NCBI GenBank assembly: GCA_022113835.1
Contig: JAILWY010000012.1
Coordinates: forward strand, 1,178,001-1,242,000
Source of the DNA: Atopsyche davidsoni
Lineage: Eukaryota; Arthropoda; Insecta; Trichoptera; Hydrobiosidae
Direction of reading: 5' to 3'
Length of the DNA stretch: 64,000 nucleotides
The notes beneath the pieces were generated by a model that was given only the letters and a program-made list of their open reading frames with translations, was not told where the DNA came from and made no database searches. How positions within the stretch are numbered: the first letter of the stretch is position 1; each line of letters starts with the position of its first letter. Made by a program: the position numbers and the translations under genes. Below are positions 11,132-23,416 of the stretch, piece after piece.

Positions 11132-13969
11132 CTTTTGCATAGGCTGGACAGCACGCCACTTATCCCAGATAATACTCTAAATCAGATCGATCGATCCCCG
11201 CAAAAAACAAGGAATCAAAAGGGTGGCAACATCAAAAAATAATATCACATGCTATCACCTATCGTAAAAAATCTTCGTCGTTTTGTAAAACGATCGCGAT
11301 ACGAGTAAAAAACAGAAAATCGCCAAACAGAGCCCCCTTCGAGATTGCTGGCCTTTGGCTCATTAATGCCACACGCCTCTCTTATCGCACTGCTTAATCC
11401 CTCTGCTCCGTGACATGCGCCTGCTCTACATTAAACTGCCGATCAATCGCTAGATACGATTTAAAAAAGCGACCGAAATTTAATAAAGCACGTTAATGAT
11501 TAAAACCATGCCTGCAAACAAAGTTTGACGCAAAGACGCGATTCACCGAAACGCGCCATCCTGAAAAATTATTACATTTTAAAAAAACAAGCACGCCGTC
11601 TTAAGACTGATTTTTGTGTTTTGAGCTCTTGAAAATTTAGTTACAAAATTTATATGATCAATTAATTTGTACAACTAAATAAATTATCTTAAAAATATTT
11701 TCGTCATTTGCGATGTAAGTTTTGTGTACCAGTTTGATATCGGGTTTTATTACTGTCCGTGTTCCCATGGTAACCAATTATTGTGATGTAAATATCACTG
11801 GCCGATTCGCCATTGCTATTGGCGATAAATTCAGCCATTACGTTTATGGCTTGTTTAAAAAATTGAAAGAGTTACTCGCCCGCCCTATAAAATTATGCAC
11901 GGCGCGGCCGATTAAATTTATTCATTGTTTTTCTCAGCCGGCTCGTTTCATCACAAAATGACGAATAACATTTAACCTACTTTTGTAAAAATTTATAACC
12001 AATCGTTTATTATAAAAACCGTTTTTTGTTTAACCATGAATTACTAAATTATTCTGGAAAAGTATAATCAAATGGAAATTCGGCAGCCGAAACGTGTTCC
12101 GATCTGCCACAGAAAGAACGCGGATAGTGAACGATAGCGTGTCCAACAATGGAGCATAAAGCAATAAATTTAAGCTCATAAAAAAGGGTTAGTGGTTCGA
12201 TTCCTTTATGAACAATTTTATCAGGGTGTAAGTTATACGGCAGCATGTAATTCGACTTCGGACATTTTAATTATAAACGGTTGATTGTGACGGCTTTATT
12301 TGAAGCATTCGATGTATTTCACATACAAACGGTTATTTCAACAATTTTTGTATTTTTTAAAATTAAAAATATTATTAAATTAAATATTTTTACTACGATC
12401 GAATGGGGGAGGCGAATAGTTTGAAGAGCATTTCGCACAGCAAACACATCGTTTATTTGAATTCCTTTTCAAAAAATCCCTTCGTGTTTTGAGTATCACC
12501 CAGAAAGGGGGAAATAAATTCACAAATGCCGAACAGGAGAGAGGACGGGCGCATTTATAGATAATTAGCAAAGCGCTCCCCGAGGATATGCAAAGCACAA
12601 TGGCCACGTCCGCCATCATAAAATACGAGACCATCCAGCAAAGTATTCAAATGACATGCAACATGATCGTAGAGTCCACGAGACATGAGAGTCCTCGGGG
12701 CCGACAGACATTGTCTGGTTTTGAATAATTTCATCAGTAGTGTTTGTTGTGTACAATTTTGACAGATTGGGCATTCAAATGGCAACACTCTCAAACGGTT
12801 TATTTTAATAAATAATTGTACAATAGATTTTACTCTCATATTATAAACAGCAAAAAATTATTAAATTTTAAACGTTATATTACTTTCTTTGTCCGAAGAA
12901 ATCGTACACAGTTTTTCAGTAGATTTCTTATTTTAAGTCTGAAATATTTCAAATGTTTGAACGGCAATAAATAAAATAATAAAAAACCGATGGGATCAGA
13001 TTGCGTCGCGAGCCTATTAGCCATTCGTCTGGTTTTTTTTAAGGGGATTTGAAGGTTCTTAACATCTTACCCCTGATGACATAACAATGTTAGCTCTCCG
13101 GCGACATCCGACAATACTCGAGAGGGATCATCAAATAAACTTTTTATTTTTCGCCAAAAAAAATATCCCTTACAGTTTTTTCCACATGGCAAAAAAACAT
13201 CCAAAAAGATGCAAATACTATAACAGCGTAGATTATTTGAGTTGCTTTTGTACAATAGATTAGATTTTTTCTGACCCAGTCGAATATCGTTTTGACGATT
13301 TGATTTTGAGTAGCAAGTTTTTTTATTTTGTGAAACTGCGACGTTAACCGAGCATAATGATAATTATTAAAAGTATTACATTACTTCAAAAAGCATACAT
13401 TTAAACAATTTGATGGAAAAAAAACCGAAGCATTTTACGTGCATAAATATTAGAAAGTTAAAGCAAATTGTTAAAACTTCCTTAATAATTTTTTTTATTT
13501 AAAAAATAATAAATTTACTCATTAAGTCAGGCATTTTTAAAAGGGCAGTTAATCTTCTTTAAAACGACTAAAAGTTGTCTTGTTTGAAGTTACAAATTAC
13601 GATTTTAAAGTCTCATAAAAACCTTGTAGCGACATCCCCTGGGATGGGCCCGAAGTCATGAGATTTATTTGTTTTTTTCTTTCCTTGTACATTATTTGAA
13701 GGCGTACACCGTGTTACTAAAAAAAAACACACCGTCTTAAATACAACTACAGTGGTTGTTATCTGATAGTTCAAATATGTCCATAATCAAATTTCTGACC
13801 CATCAGACAATCAAATCATGAATTGTAAGAATTTTTTTTTATATTTATAATTTTTTTTTTTCAAAACAGATGAAAAATATGGCGCTTTTTTCAGACTAAA
13901 CACGACCTTGAAGAGCGAAAACACAAAAAATACTGTAAGTGTGTAATAGATCGGTAATGGAGTAGTAGA

Positions 13970-14265
13970 CTTGTAATGATTGTGGAGGGATGTGCTCTAG
14001 AAGTTCCTTGTAAAAGTGGTATTTTTTCTGTAGCTAGCTGCAGAAGGAGTATCAGATCTAAACGCCAGAGTAAGGAAAGGATTATATAATAATGCTATTG
14101 GGCAGCAGCAATACGCATACTTTTACTTCAATATAAAACTGTGGTGTAGAAGTACCCGAGGACTCACTACATTATATTCCCCTTAGAAAACCATGCACAC
14201 TGGCTCAGCATGAGTGAAATAGTCGCCAACCCCCTTTTGGGAGAGACACTTGATGAAGAAGACTA
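13970..14265 (+). mobile_element. RTE-tailed non-autonomous element, near full length
   Basis: Starts AATGATTGTGGAGGGATGTG, then CTATTGGGCAGCAGCAATAC, ACTGTGGTGTAGAAGTACCC and CTGGCTCAGCATGAGTG. It ends GAGACACTTGATGAAGAAGA. It continues into a segment repeated in inverse orientation at 29.24-29.36 kb. Confidence 0.65.
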
Positions 14266-14295
14266 CAAATTAAGCTACTGTGACGTATAATATTT

Positions 14296-14416
14296 TTTTA
14301 ACACTTGCTGTGCGTTTACGTCCCACCCCAGCAAGTCACGGCTGCGAGATGCCATCAATCTTGCAGCATGTGGCCCCAGCCCCTCTCGTCAGCCGGGCTC
14401 GTCTCCAGCTCAGATC
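14296..14416 (+). repeat. Dispersed repeat, partner of 29237-29355
   Basis: ACTTGCTGTGCGTTTACGTC, GGCTGCGAGATGCCATCAAT, CTTGCAGCATGTGGCCCCAG and CAGCCGGGCTCGTCTCCAGC match the complement of 29237-29355 with few changes. Both copies directly follow the 3' tail of an RTE-tailed element, so tail and block were probably moved together. Confidence 0.7.
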
Positions 14417-16856
14417 ATCGGCTCAGCAACTAAATGATGTCTCTAAACATTTTAGACATTCTACACGTAAACACGGAAACTCTGCTGCAGAGAGAGCTGG
14501 ACTAATAACTCTCGGAAGATCCGAATCTGAGACATTGAATACAAAACTGACGATGATTTTTAAATATATTTTATAAACCCGCAATGGGTTATTTTGTATG
14601 CAATATTTAATAAAAAATTGTGCAGCATTACAGCGGGAGTGAGTTTTTTTTATTTAATAAGGCTGATATAATATCAAATAGCAAAGTAAATCCCTTTGCG
14701 TAATAGATCAAAATAATAAAGCAAAATTATGGAACCTCTCGGGAGCCCTAATCCGACCCTGTAACGTCAAAGCGCTGCTCGCATCACGGGGGTGATTTGT
14801 GGAGCTGCCATCTTGCTCATTCTTCCATATATCCGACATTTTTTTTTGTTGAAATCCAAACAATAATAATATTTATATTACGAGAAGAAAGCCCTCTCGG
14901 GATTTATTGTGCCCGGCGACTTGAGACGTGTTTGGTTAGGAGCTCTGTAAAAGGCAGGTCCGCCTTCTAGCGGCAGCTGAAGAGGGTGTCGAGTGTCTGA
15001 TGATAATAACAACGATAGAATTAAATAATAAAAAATACCAATGGATAGTAAAATATATGATGCCTGCACGCGTTGAAACGCAACCGACAACCGAACGGTG
15101 CGCCAACAGCATTTTCTTTTAGACAGAACAATAAAAAAAACACTCGTAATTAAAGGCCCCTTTCGACTAATAATGACCCTTTAGTCGTGTGTAAGCCACT
15201 TAACTATACTTAAGTGTTGTTGGGTCGTCTTATTTCTAGTTTCATCTAATTTTTATGTAGTTTTCCAATAATTTTACTTTTCTTAAAAGTGAAGAAATGA
15301 TCAATTTTATTCTAGAGTTCTAGACAATGAGCTATGCAGCCATAAAAAAACACGTATCACCAAAGATATGTATATTCGTAGGTATTGGGATTCGATGTTA
15401 TGAGTTAGTCCGAAACTTCAGAGGAATAAAATTTAAATTAAATATTTATAAAAATTAAGTGATATTTGGTAAAAAATATTTAATTGTTCTAAATATACAA
15501 ACATGTTATTTTAATATAAACTCAGGCTGCAGTCTCTCCCACTCCTTGGGTATTGATATTGGTATATGTAAAATTCACATCTCAGTACCTTACTTCATCA
15601 ATTTGACATTTAATATCCTTTTTAATTATTTTGATTAATGATAACAGAAAATGATTTTTATTATTTTATTTACGGATTGAACGCATTATATAGCAAGTGA
15701 ATTATATATTTTATTAGGCGCACACCTGTTTCGATATGGTTTAACATATTTTGCATATTGTTAAAATAAATTACGTTTTAACATGCTGTTAAACGATAAT
15801 TCAATTAAACATGTTGTTAATACATTTTGTAGAACACAGGGGTTGATATATCCACCCTCTGAGGGGTGCTCGCACGCAGGCGGCGTTTCACCCTCGGCTA
15901 TTTCCATATATTTTATATTCATGTTACTTCTTATCGAAATTAAATTGAAAGATCGGATTTTCTTCTACGATTTATTCAGAATTCAATATGGTAGCTTAAG
16001 GGATAGTGATCTACCCTTTTTCGTGCATTAAAAATTGACTTATAAGCTTATTGGATTAATTCATTATTATTGCAATGATATCGAATTTATTATACTTTGC
16101 ATTTACTTAAAATTTCAACTTGTGTATTTAGATATTCAGGTCACAGAATAGTATTTAAGCTACAGGCATAAAGGCTGTAAATCATAAAACAAAAATGAGA
16201 CCAATGTAATAATTTTATACACAATTAACATATACATACTTCAGTAACAGATATAAACGTAGGAAAATATGAATTTGAAAATATGGTCTTGGCCCAAATT
16301 TTATTCACTTATAAAATGTAACTAGACGTCTAAGACTTCTCGTGATATACTCCATTCAAAAGTTTACAAAGATAAAAATAGAAAGTGGCATATTACTTAG
16401 TTACACCATTATATTATGATTTTACTTTAGAGTTATTACGCCTAGAAGAAGTTGCGAAAATAAAACTAGAACGTGGAATTTAACTATATGACGCCATAGC
16501 CTGCTTTACGGAGTGACGTCACAGCCCAAATGTCGTTTTATATTTTTACTAAAGAATTGTTACACAACCAGAACAAATCCGAACGCCGAAGAAAAGCTCT
16601 AGTATCTATTCCGACAGACGTTTTAATTGTTCAACCCGCTTTTTCATTTATGCCAGAAATAACTGGAACGTGCTTTAAACACTCAAGAATAATAATTCAT
16701 TAGAAGCTCTAGTTCGTTTTCCGACAGAGCTTTTAATTGTTCGCAAACAATGGCGGGCCCCGAGCAGGCGACATCCGCTCGCGGGTCAATTAGCGTAATG
16801 GAAACATACGACGGCTGTTTGTCTCAAGCAGCGTGAGGGCGGCGGCGCGTGCTGAG

Positions 16857-17064
16857 AGCCCCGCAACCCCCAACCCCCAAAACCCCCAACCCCTGCAACC
16901 CCCAACCCCCGCAACCCCCAACCCCCAAAACCCCCACCCCTGAAACCCCCAACCCCCGAAACCCCCAACCCCCGCAACCCCCAACCCCCCAACCCCCCAA
17001 CCCCCCAACCCCTGCGACCTCCAACCCTGCAACCCCCAACCCCTGCAACCCCTACAACCCCCGC
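16857..17064 (-). repeat. C-rich minisatellite (AACCCCC-type), about 208 bp
   Basis: Roughly 25-30 units of AACCCCC with GCAACCCCC, GAAACCCCC and TGCAACCCC variants. The minus strand is a dense run of G5 tracts. It is open in several frames only because of its composition. Confidence 0.85.
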
Positions 17065-17648
17065 GTACCTGCCTTCGCCTTAATTAACGGATCTGCGCAC
17101 GCACCCCGGCGCTTTGTTCCGCTCTGCTCGTATTCAACGCATTGTTTTTGCATTCGTCCGCTTTGTGTTCTCTAAGGGTGAGATGGAGTGCTCCACGGTT
17201 TAAGAGATTAGTTATGATCAAATTTTAATAGAAACACTTGCATATGCATTTAACTGCATACTCATATTATGTGCGCGTTTAAATGCAGCTTATTGTAGAT
17301 TCGTTTACCAAAGCAGAAATAAGCAAAGTAAAGTTTTTGGTAGCAGAAAAAACAACACTATATTTTTTTGCATAGGAGCACAGTGAAACCAGTCACCTTA
17401 AACTAAATTGCATGAAATTCCTATTCTGCAACTTTGCATCTGTTTCTTACGCCCCATTTACTCGAGTCGTTCGCAAAGCTCCCTTCTATTCTTGCCCGTG
17501 CGTAATCTCACATAATACACTGCATATTGTTAGTCGCAGAAACAAACACATTTCGGGGATTCCTGTGCTTCGCGCTGATGTTTGCTGAAGTAAATCAGGC
17601 GGAAGGCTGGCTTTGTCCGGTGATTCTGAGTGCATACACAATAATGGT

Positions 17649-17736
17649 GCCTACACACGCTGCTACCCGACAACCGAACGGTTACTGCTACTATTGGCTG
17701 ATTACCTTTCAGTTGTGGACTGCTGCGTGTGTAGGC
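17649..17736. mobile_element. Minimal 88-bp palindromic MITE, TACACACG family
   Basis: GCCTACACACGCTGC (17649-17663) faces GCTGCGTGTGTAGGC (17722-17736), 14 of 15 matching as inverted repeats. Between them lie GACAACCGAACGG and CTATTGGCTG, words shared with copies at 22.6 and 11 kb. Confidence 0.7.
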
Positions 17737-18189
17737 AGCTCGAAGCACACGGAGGCTGCTTGCTGAGAGGCCCTGGCGTCGGAGGGTCCTCGAGATTCAA
17801 TGCTACATGCTTGAACCGCGCCGGCCCCCTTTTTAAATATTTATATTCTTACACGCCATTAGACACTGGATTACAATAAATAAATATTTACATTCGTTGC
17901 TTATTGGAGCGTGTTAGACAAAGTATCACTTTTTTAGTAAAGTCCTTCAGTAAATCGTTAATGACTGAGGAAGTTGGTGATTCCTTCAATACATCGCCTA
18001 TTTCAAATGTATAATTTGATTATAAATTTATTGTAGGTTTTTTACTTTAATTGTGAACGTTCGCTATCAGCAACGCCCGTCATTTGTTATCATTTATACC
18101 TCTATTTTATAAATAGTCCATAAAGTTTTTGTTTCCATGCGTCACAATGTCGGTAATGGTTGACAGTTTACAGATAATTTTGAGATTAG

Positions 18190-18316
18190 TAGATGTAGAA
18201 GGACCCGTGGACTCACTAAACTATATTCCCCTTAGAAAACACTGGCTCAGCATGAGTATATTGCTCAGTGAAATGGTAGCCAACCTCTTCTGGGAGAAGC
18301 ACTTGATAAAGAAGTA
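18190..18316 (+). mobile_element. RTE-tailed non-autonomous element, 3' fragment
   Basis: Carries GACTCACTAAACTATATTCC, CACTGGCTCAGCATGAGTAT and AAATGGTAGCCAACCTCTTC, ending GCACTTGATAAAGAAG. The 5' half is missing. Confidence 0.6.
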
Positions 18317-18418
18317 GATTAAATAAGTGTAGTTGCACATAGCTGTTGATAAAACAACAACCTACTTCAATCGATTTTAAACAACATAAATAAGAAAATA
18401 TTTTATAATGATAAAAGT

Positions 18419-18546
18419 AACTTTGTATTCTGTCTTCACTTTGAGCTAATTATATTTTTTGCATGACTAGTTTCGACCAAATAGACTAGGTCATCATCAG
18501 ATGCATAACTAAAACTTCAGTTTTAGTTATGCATCTGATCTGATCC
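18419..18546. repeat. Palindromic repeat with hammerhead-like core (family A)
   Basis: On the minus strand, CTGATGA (18500-18494) is followed by a self-complementary GACC...GGTC stem and then GAAAC (18474-18470). Upstream, GCATAACTAAAACT and its complement form an inverted repeat around 18501-18540. The outer sequence CTTTGTATTCTGTCTTCACT recurs at 25.5 kb. Confidence 0.55.
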
Positions 18547-19129
18547 TACTCCCGGGGACTCTCTATCGAGCACTCGTGTTGGTCGCCTTGTTACTCGCTC
18601 TCCAAGACCGCGTATTGTCGCCCCTAAACGACGGTCGATCGATCATTTCAGATGTTTCTGGACTATGGACTAGAAGTAGACTCTGGAATAGAATCGATTC
18701 TATCGCTAACCCGTAACATTACAATAATGGATCTTCACCAATCAAATGCCTTGTCCCTCAACAAGAAAATATTTTGTACACAATAAGACATTCGTTTAAC
18801 AGCATCAAATCATTCGACCATTTATAAACAATCATCGCATGTCCAATTATCGACAATAAAAACATCAAGAGCCATGAAAGCCCCGGCCCGGGCAACGCGA
18901 GCCGCGCCGGCAGTCCCGGGACCACCGGCGGCGACTCGATTCTCATGCTTACTTTAATTCGTAACAACAATTGAAACGCGTACAACAAATGCAATAATGC
19001 ACCTCTCCCGCTCCGCTGTCGGCGCGCTCGAGTGCTCTATTGGGCTCGTCTGTCCGCCCGTCGGCTCCTTTCTGCGAGTGTTTCCGCCCGACTGGCCCTT
19101 CAGCCCCGCTGCGCATGCGCAACAATGGC

Positions 19130-19206
19130 CGCCCCGGGGGCGAGGGGGCGCGGGGGCGAGGGGCTGGGGGCGAGGGGCCAGGGGGCCAGGGGGCCAGGGG
19201 GCGACA
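19130..19206 (+). repeat. G-rich minisatellite (GAGGGGGC/CAGGGGGC)
   Basis: CGAGGGGGCGCGGGGGCGAG and then GGCCAGGGGGCCAGGGGGCC in tandem, next to an ACAATGGC word (19122-19129) in the GC-rich islet 18.88-19.21 kb. Confidence 0.7.
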
Positions 19207-19256
19207 TGATCTCGGGGCAAATGGCTATCGAATATCGGCGATGCATCGCGAACAAA

Positions 19257-19383
19257 AAGTGCCATCGCATTCCGGAGGACATTCTCGGAGGGCAGTAGGT
19301 CAGAAAGTTGTAACAATAAAATGCATTTCGTGTGCTTCGTGCCTTTTATTCTCGCCGCTATACACGTGACTCAAAAATCATAT
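19257..19383 (+). repeat. Direct repeat, unit 1 of 2
   Basis: GGAGGGCAGTAGGTCAGAAA and CATTTCGTGTGCTTCGTGCC are repeated about 198 bases downstream at 19455-19581 with roughly 10% differences. Not recognised as a known element. Confidence 0.7.
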
Positions 19384-19454
19384 AAACTGTCTAAATCGGA
19401 ATCAATTACATTAAAAGCACTATATACCAGTTAGCATACCTACATATTTATACC

Positions 19455-19581
19455 TAGCATCGCATTCCCGAGGGCATTCTTGGAGGGCAGTAGGTCAGAA
19501 ATTTGTAACAATGAAACGCATTTCGTGTGCTGCGTGCCTTTTATTCTCGTCGCTACACGCGTGACTTAAAAATCAAATAAA
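19455..19581 (+). repeat. Direct repeat, unit 2 of 2
   Basis: Second copy of 19257-19383: TTGGAGGGCAGTAGGTCAGA, then CATTTCGTGTGCTGCGTGCC and CGCGTGACTTAAAAATC. Confidence 0.7.
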
Positions 19582-21737
19582 CAGAATATATCAGAAGTAT
19601 CTACAATAAAGACACTAATCAAGTCTACAAATCACGCAAATGACTTATTAAAAAATGATCATGAGAAGCATGAATACTATATGTCATTTTATTATAAATT
19701 TTTATTTTAAGTTACTACATAATTTTGGGCAAACAATTACTTGTATGTGCCGCTCTGCAATGCTATATATGGTAACAAATATTTAAAAAATAAAATTTCG
19801 GATAATTGAATTTCTTGTGTGTAGCTATGTTTTGCTAACCATCGTAAAATATAGTTTAAAAGTTGTAATTTAACAGGGCCTGCTCAGCACCGGTATCCTC
19901 GAGTGCATCTCGCCATCGTAGCACTATCCAGCCATACATTCAGTCTACAGTGTAGACTCTACAGCTCTACACCCACTTCGACACCTCTCAGGGGCGCTGT
20001 ACAACACACCCTATTAAAACAACCCGGCCAGCGCAGGGTAGAAACTTCTCCAAACGTCGCCGTCTTTTGTAGGTGTATATATTCAACGCAGGATTTTTCG
20101 CTCTCCAAAGCGAATACAAGCACTGTCCTGAATTCATATAGACGCTTAAATATATATACAAATGCAGTGTCCGGCTTACAGCCCGGATTATTATTCAAAT
20201 GAAAATACAAAACAAAGGAAAGCAAACAAAAAAATAAGCGTGAATGACTCCCGTTTACGGCTGATGGTTAGTGACCACACGGCGCGGCTACCGGGTCCAA
20301 TGGGGGCTCCTATACGTGCCACTCTCAATGGCGGATCTGCCCGCGGACCGATAAATGATATGGCCGGCGATTACGGGCCGTAAATACTAGACTTATTTAT
20401 ATCAATACCCCAGGCGTAAGTGGATCCATCCACACTGAGTATTGTCTATAAAGGTAGACTAGACGCGATGTGTGAATGCCGATAATTTTTTTTTTAAAGT
20501 AATAATAATAACGACGACGTACGTCTCATATCGCGCTTAGCGCACTATTTAAAAGTACGCTTAAGCTAAGTGGATATAAGGTTCGTGTTTCTGAAATAGT
20601 GACCAAGCTCATCATGTGAGCTACCCGGGGGGAGGAATGGAGATAGTATTGCGTTTTAACTACAAAAGACATTGCTACAGCAAGTCGTCATACCAATTTC
20701 TCGCCAAAACTATGAGAAAGACAGAATCTTTTAACAGACAGAATAATTTGTGTTAAAAGATTTGAATTTTCTATTATATTGAGTCGGAAATTACTTATAA
20801 AACATAAACCTAAAACTTGATTTACATAATGGGGAAAAACCTGTGTTTTGTTGATACTCTGCAATGTTTTTTGCCGTAACAGTGACAAGAAGTAGGAAAA
20901 GGTATAAAACAATAAATATTACAATGCGGCATTGACACTGTCGAAAGCTATTTGCTTTGACAATGAAACAAATCTGTACTCAACCGATTCATATTTATAT
21001 TTTTTTACGTTTTTATTAAAAACCAGCTATTTCAGATTGAATATTATTACAGCTTCCGTTATGGCATCATCTTTGTTTGAATTTAGCATAACTAAACACT
21101 AAATCAATATGTTATATTTTTTATTATATGCGAAGTAATATTTTTGAAGAAACGCTGTTATATATTGCTAAGACTACTGCTTATTTGTGTATTTCAAGTT
21201 CTAATTTTGATATAAATAAATTATTTGCGTATAATTATAACAATAACTGTTTTCAATTAAATAATAGAAAAATTGACCGTTTATATAAACACATAACAGT
21301 TTTCATTATGATAGTTCCTCGCGTACGTTTTTTTACATAGGTATTCACGAATGATTCCGACTCTACATAGTATCGAGACCTCCAATTAGCAAGGCATTTT
21401 TGTAACCGGTCAATTCAACAACCACCAGAAGCTATCTCGCTCGGTTTCCATTAGAAAACTCATCTGCCTAATGGCTGGCGTCGGATTGCACGGAATACTT
21501 GCGCATTTCCGAAACACCGAAGGCGAGACCGCAAGAACTCAAAATTATATTATTTAACCCTTTTACGGACACGCAGCCTCTTTGTGCTAAGCTTTCATGC
21601 TGTACTGAAACCCTCCCCCTTTCTCCAGAGCAAAAACTTTGTTAAGGTCCATCACAGTTCGTACATGTCCTCACTGGAATTTATCGAAATATTAAAAATA
21701 CAATAGATAACATAGCATAACAAAGTAGGCCCAAATT

Positions 21738-21850
21738 GGATAGGGTCTAGAATGTGTTGAGTCGTAGATTGTTTCAGGAGTTGCGGTCAGCAGCCCAGCC
21801 GTTGCCGAACGGGTTACAACCTCACAGACTTCTGGTTCTGGGGGCATCTT
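21738..21850 (+). repeat. Direct repeat, unit 1 of 2
   Basis: GGGTCTAGAATGTGTTGAGT, CGTAGATTGTTTCAGGAG and GTTGCGGTCAGCAGCCCAGC recur at 21918-22022. An ACGGGTTACAACCTCAC segment with a tRNA-box-B-like look follows in both. Confidence 0.65.
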
Positions 21851-21917
21851 CAGGTGCTTTGAAATATCAGAAGACTCGAATTATAACGCAGCACAACATC
21901 CGAGAATAAAACTAAAT

Positions 21918-22022
21918 TGGTCAGGGTCTAGAATGTGTTGAGTCGTAGATCGTTTCAGGAGCAGAGTTGCGGTCAACAGTCCAGCCGGCGCCGCACCGGT
22001 TACAATCTCACGGACTCCCGTG
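21918..22022 (+). repeat. Direct repeat, unit 2 of 2
   Basis: Same block as 21738-21850 with a 6-base insertion (GCAGAG) and scattered changes. Confidence 0.65.
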
Positions 22023-22320
22023 TGAAGTGATAATACCGTGGCGGGCTAATATGGCTACCAGATCATTACCAACATTATCATTTGAAATCGATTCCACTCT
22101 GTCTACTGTAATTTATTTACTTCTGATCGCACGTAAAAAATAACGCGTCCCTGCAGGCCCGCCCGCGGCGACCGCCCATTACAGACGTCGATTCTATCCA
22201 AGAACTTAGATCTTGGCTCAGCTATAATATTATAAATAAAGACATTCTTTAAAACATCTCTAAAAACTAAACAAAAAAATTATTGTATAAAGCGATAAGA
22301 TACTACAAAAGTGTAAAGAT

Positions 22321-22400
22321 TGCTAAAAGACGCTATTGGCCAGTTCGCCGTTCGTTTTCCGGGGTCGTGTCGAAGCGTGTGTAAGCAGCTTTATTGAGTT
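22321..22400. mobile_element. Half copy of the TACACACG MITE family
   Basis: GACGCTATTGGCCAGTTCGC followed by GTGTCGAAGCGTGTGTAAGC is one terminal arm of the family. The opposite arm is not adjacent. Confidence 0.5.
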
Positions 22401-22571
22401 TCCTTCTCATATTGTAACACAACCGACAGCTGAGCGGTTATGAGCAAATAGCGTTCTCTAATTTCATGTATTTTTTTTCCTTGTTAGTTTTACTTAAGAC
22501 AACGCAAAAGAGACGCTATTGACTAGCTCGCAGGGTTGTGTTATTTTTTTATTGTTTCGCTTTATTTAAGA

Positions 22572-22711
22572 TGTCTACACACGCTGAAAAATAACTGACA
22601 ACAAAACAATTATTAGCCAGTAAATTCGTCTTATTTATAACCTAAAAAACGGACGCTATTGGCTAGCTCGACGTTCGCCCGTCGGGGCTGTGTTGCAGCG
22701 GGTGTAGGCAG
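22572..22711. mobile_element. Full copy of the TACACACG MITE family
   Basis: GTCTACACACGCTG at 22573 pairs with CAGCGGGTGTAGGCAGC at its other end. The core has GACGCTATTGGCTAGCTCG. Together with the half copies at 22.32 and 22.5 kb it forms a local cluster of the family. Confidence 0.65.
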
Positions 22712-23049
22712 CCGAAAGGGTTCCGGAGCTGCGCGCTGAGTTAAACTGCTTTATTTCAATTAACACCGCGATCCCCGGCGAACAATGGCCGACAGTCCGG
22801 CAGCAGATGCGGGGAATGGTCTTCCCGCCCGCCCCGCCGCCGGGAAGGGTTACAATCATATTTTGGTATTGCGCTGTTGCATCGTAGAGACGCCCCAAGC
22901 GCAAAAACTGCTCTAAAACAGCTTCCAACCTCATGAGGTTGAAAGCTGTTTTGGAACGGTTTAACTAAAGCGCTTACTGCATAAACCGATGAAAAACAGA
23001 CGAATTGACACCGATGTCAATTTGTTGGTAGATTATGAGTAAAAATTTA

Positions 23050-23097
23050 AAACCCGCCTACACGCGCCGAGACACAACGGATAACCAAACGGTTATT
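23050..23097. mobile_element. Terminal arm of a TACACACG-family MITE
   Basis: CCTACACGCGCCGAGACACA followed by ACGGATAACCAAACGG matches the left arm of the family. The right arm is missing. Confidence 0.45.
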
Positions 23098-23390
23098 AAA
23101 ATTTTTTTTTTTCGCTTTTCGCTTTTTTATATGTTTCATGCAGTATCAACGTTTTATTTAACTTCAATTCATTAAAATTATATATATAATAGAAATGTTA
23201 CCAAGCAAGAGTAACATTTAATATGAGATCAAAACAATGTTACAATTCACTTTGATTCGTAATCCATGTCTCCCCTGCGCAAGATCTACACGGTCCCAGC
23301 ACTTTTTTCAATCGCTATTGTGCGATTTGCACGATTAATAAATTTCTTTTGTGTTGCCAGGCGTTAAACGATTCCGGAGACAGGCAACCT

Positions 23391-23416
23391 CCCCCCCCCC
23401 CCACCCCCTCCCCCCG
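23391..23416. repeat. Poly-C tract
   Basis: Long C runs (interrupted by A and T), an unstable homopolymer tract in the middle of a GC-rich patch. Confidence 0.8.

Larger units (their letters stand above)
11132..16856. other. Gene-free region
   Basis: Contains an ACAATGGC word (12597-12604), an RTE-tailed copy with its linked repeat (13970-14416), a MITE-like arm near 15065-15105 and another SOX word at 16747-16754. No supported ORF. Confidence 0.6.
17737..22320. other. Gene-free, repeat-rich region
   Basis: Holds repeat pairs (19.26/19.46 kb and 21.74/21.92 kb), a family A palindrome, a G-rich minisatellite and GC islets at 18.88-19.21 kb and 20.27-20.39 kb. No gene is supported. Confidence 0.6.

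Noticed and set aside
16786..17175. Open reading frames over the C-rich minisatellite on both strands
   Set aside because: They consist of repeated Pro/Asn or Gly/Trp dipeptides that simply reflect the AACCCCC tandem repeat.
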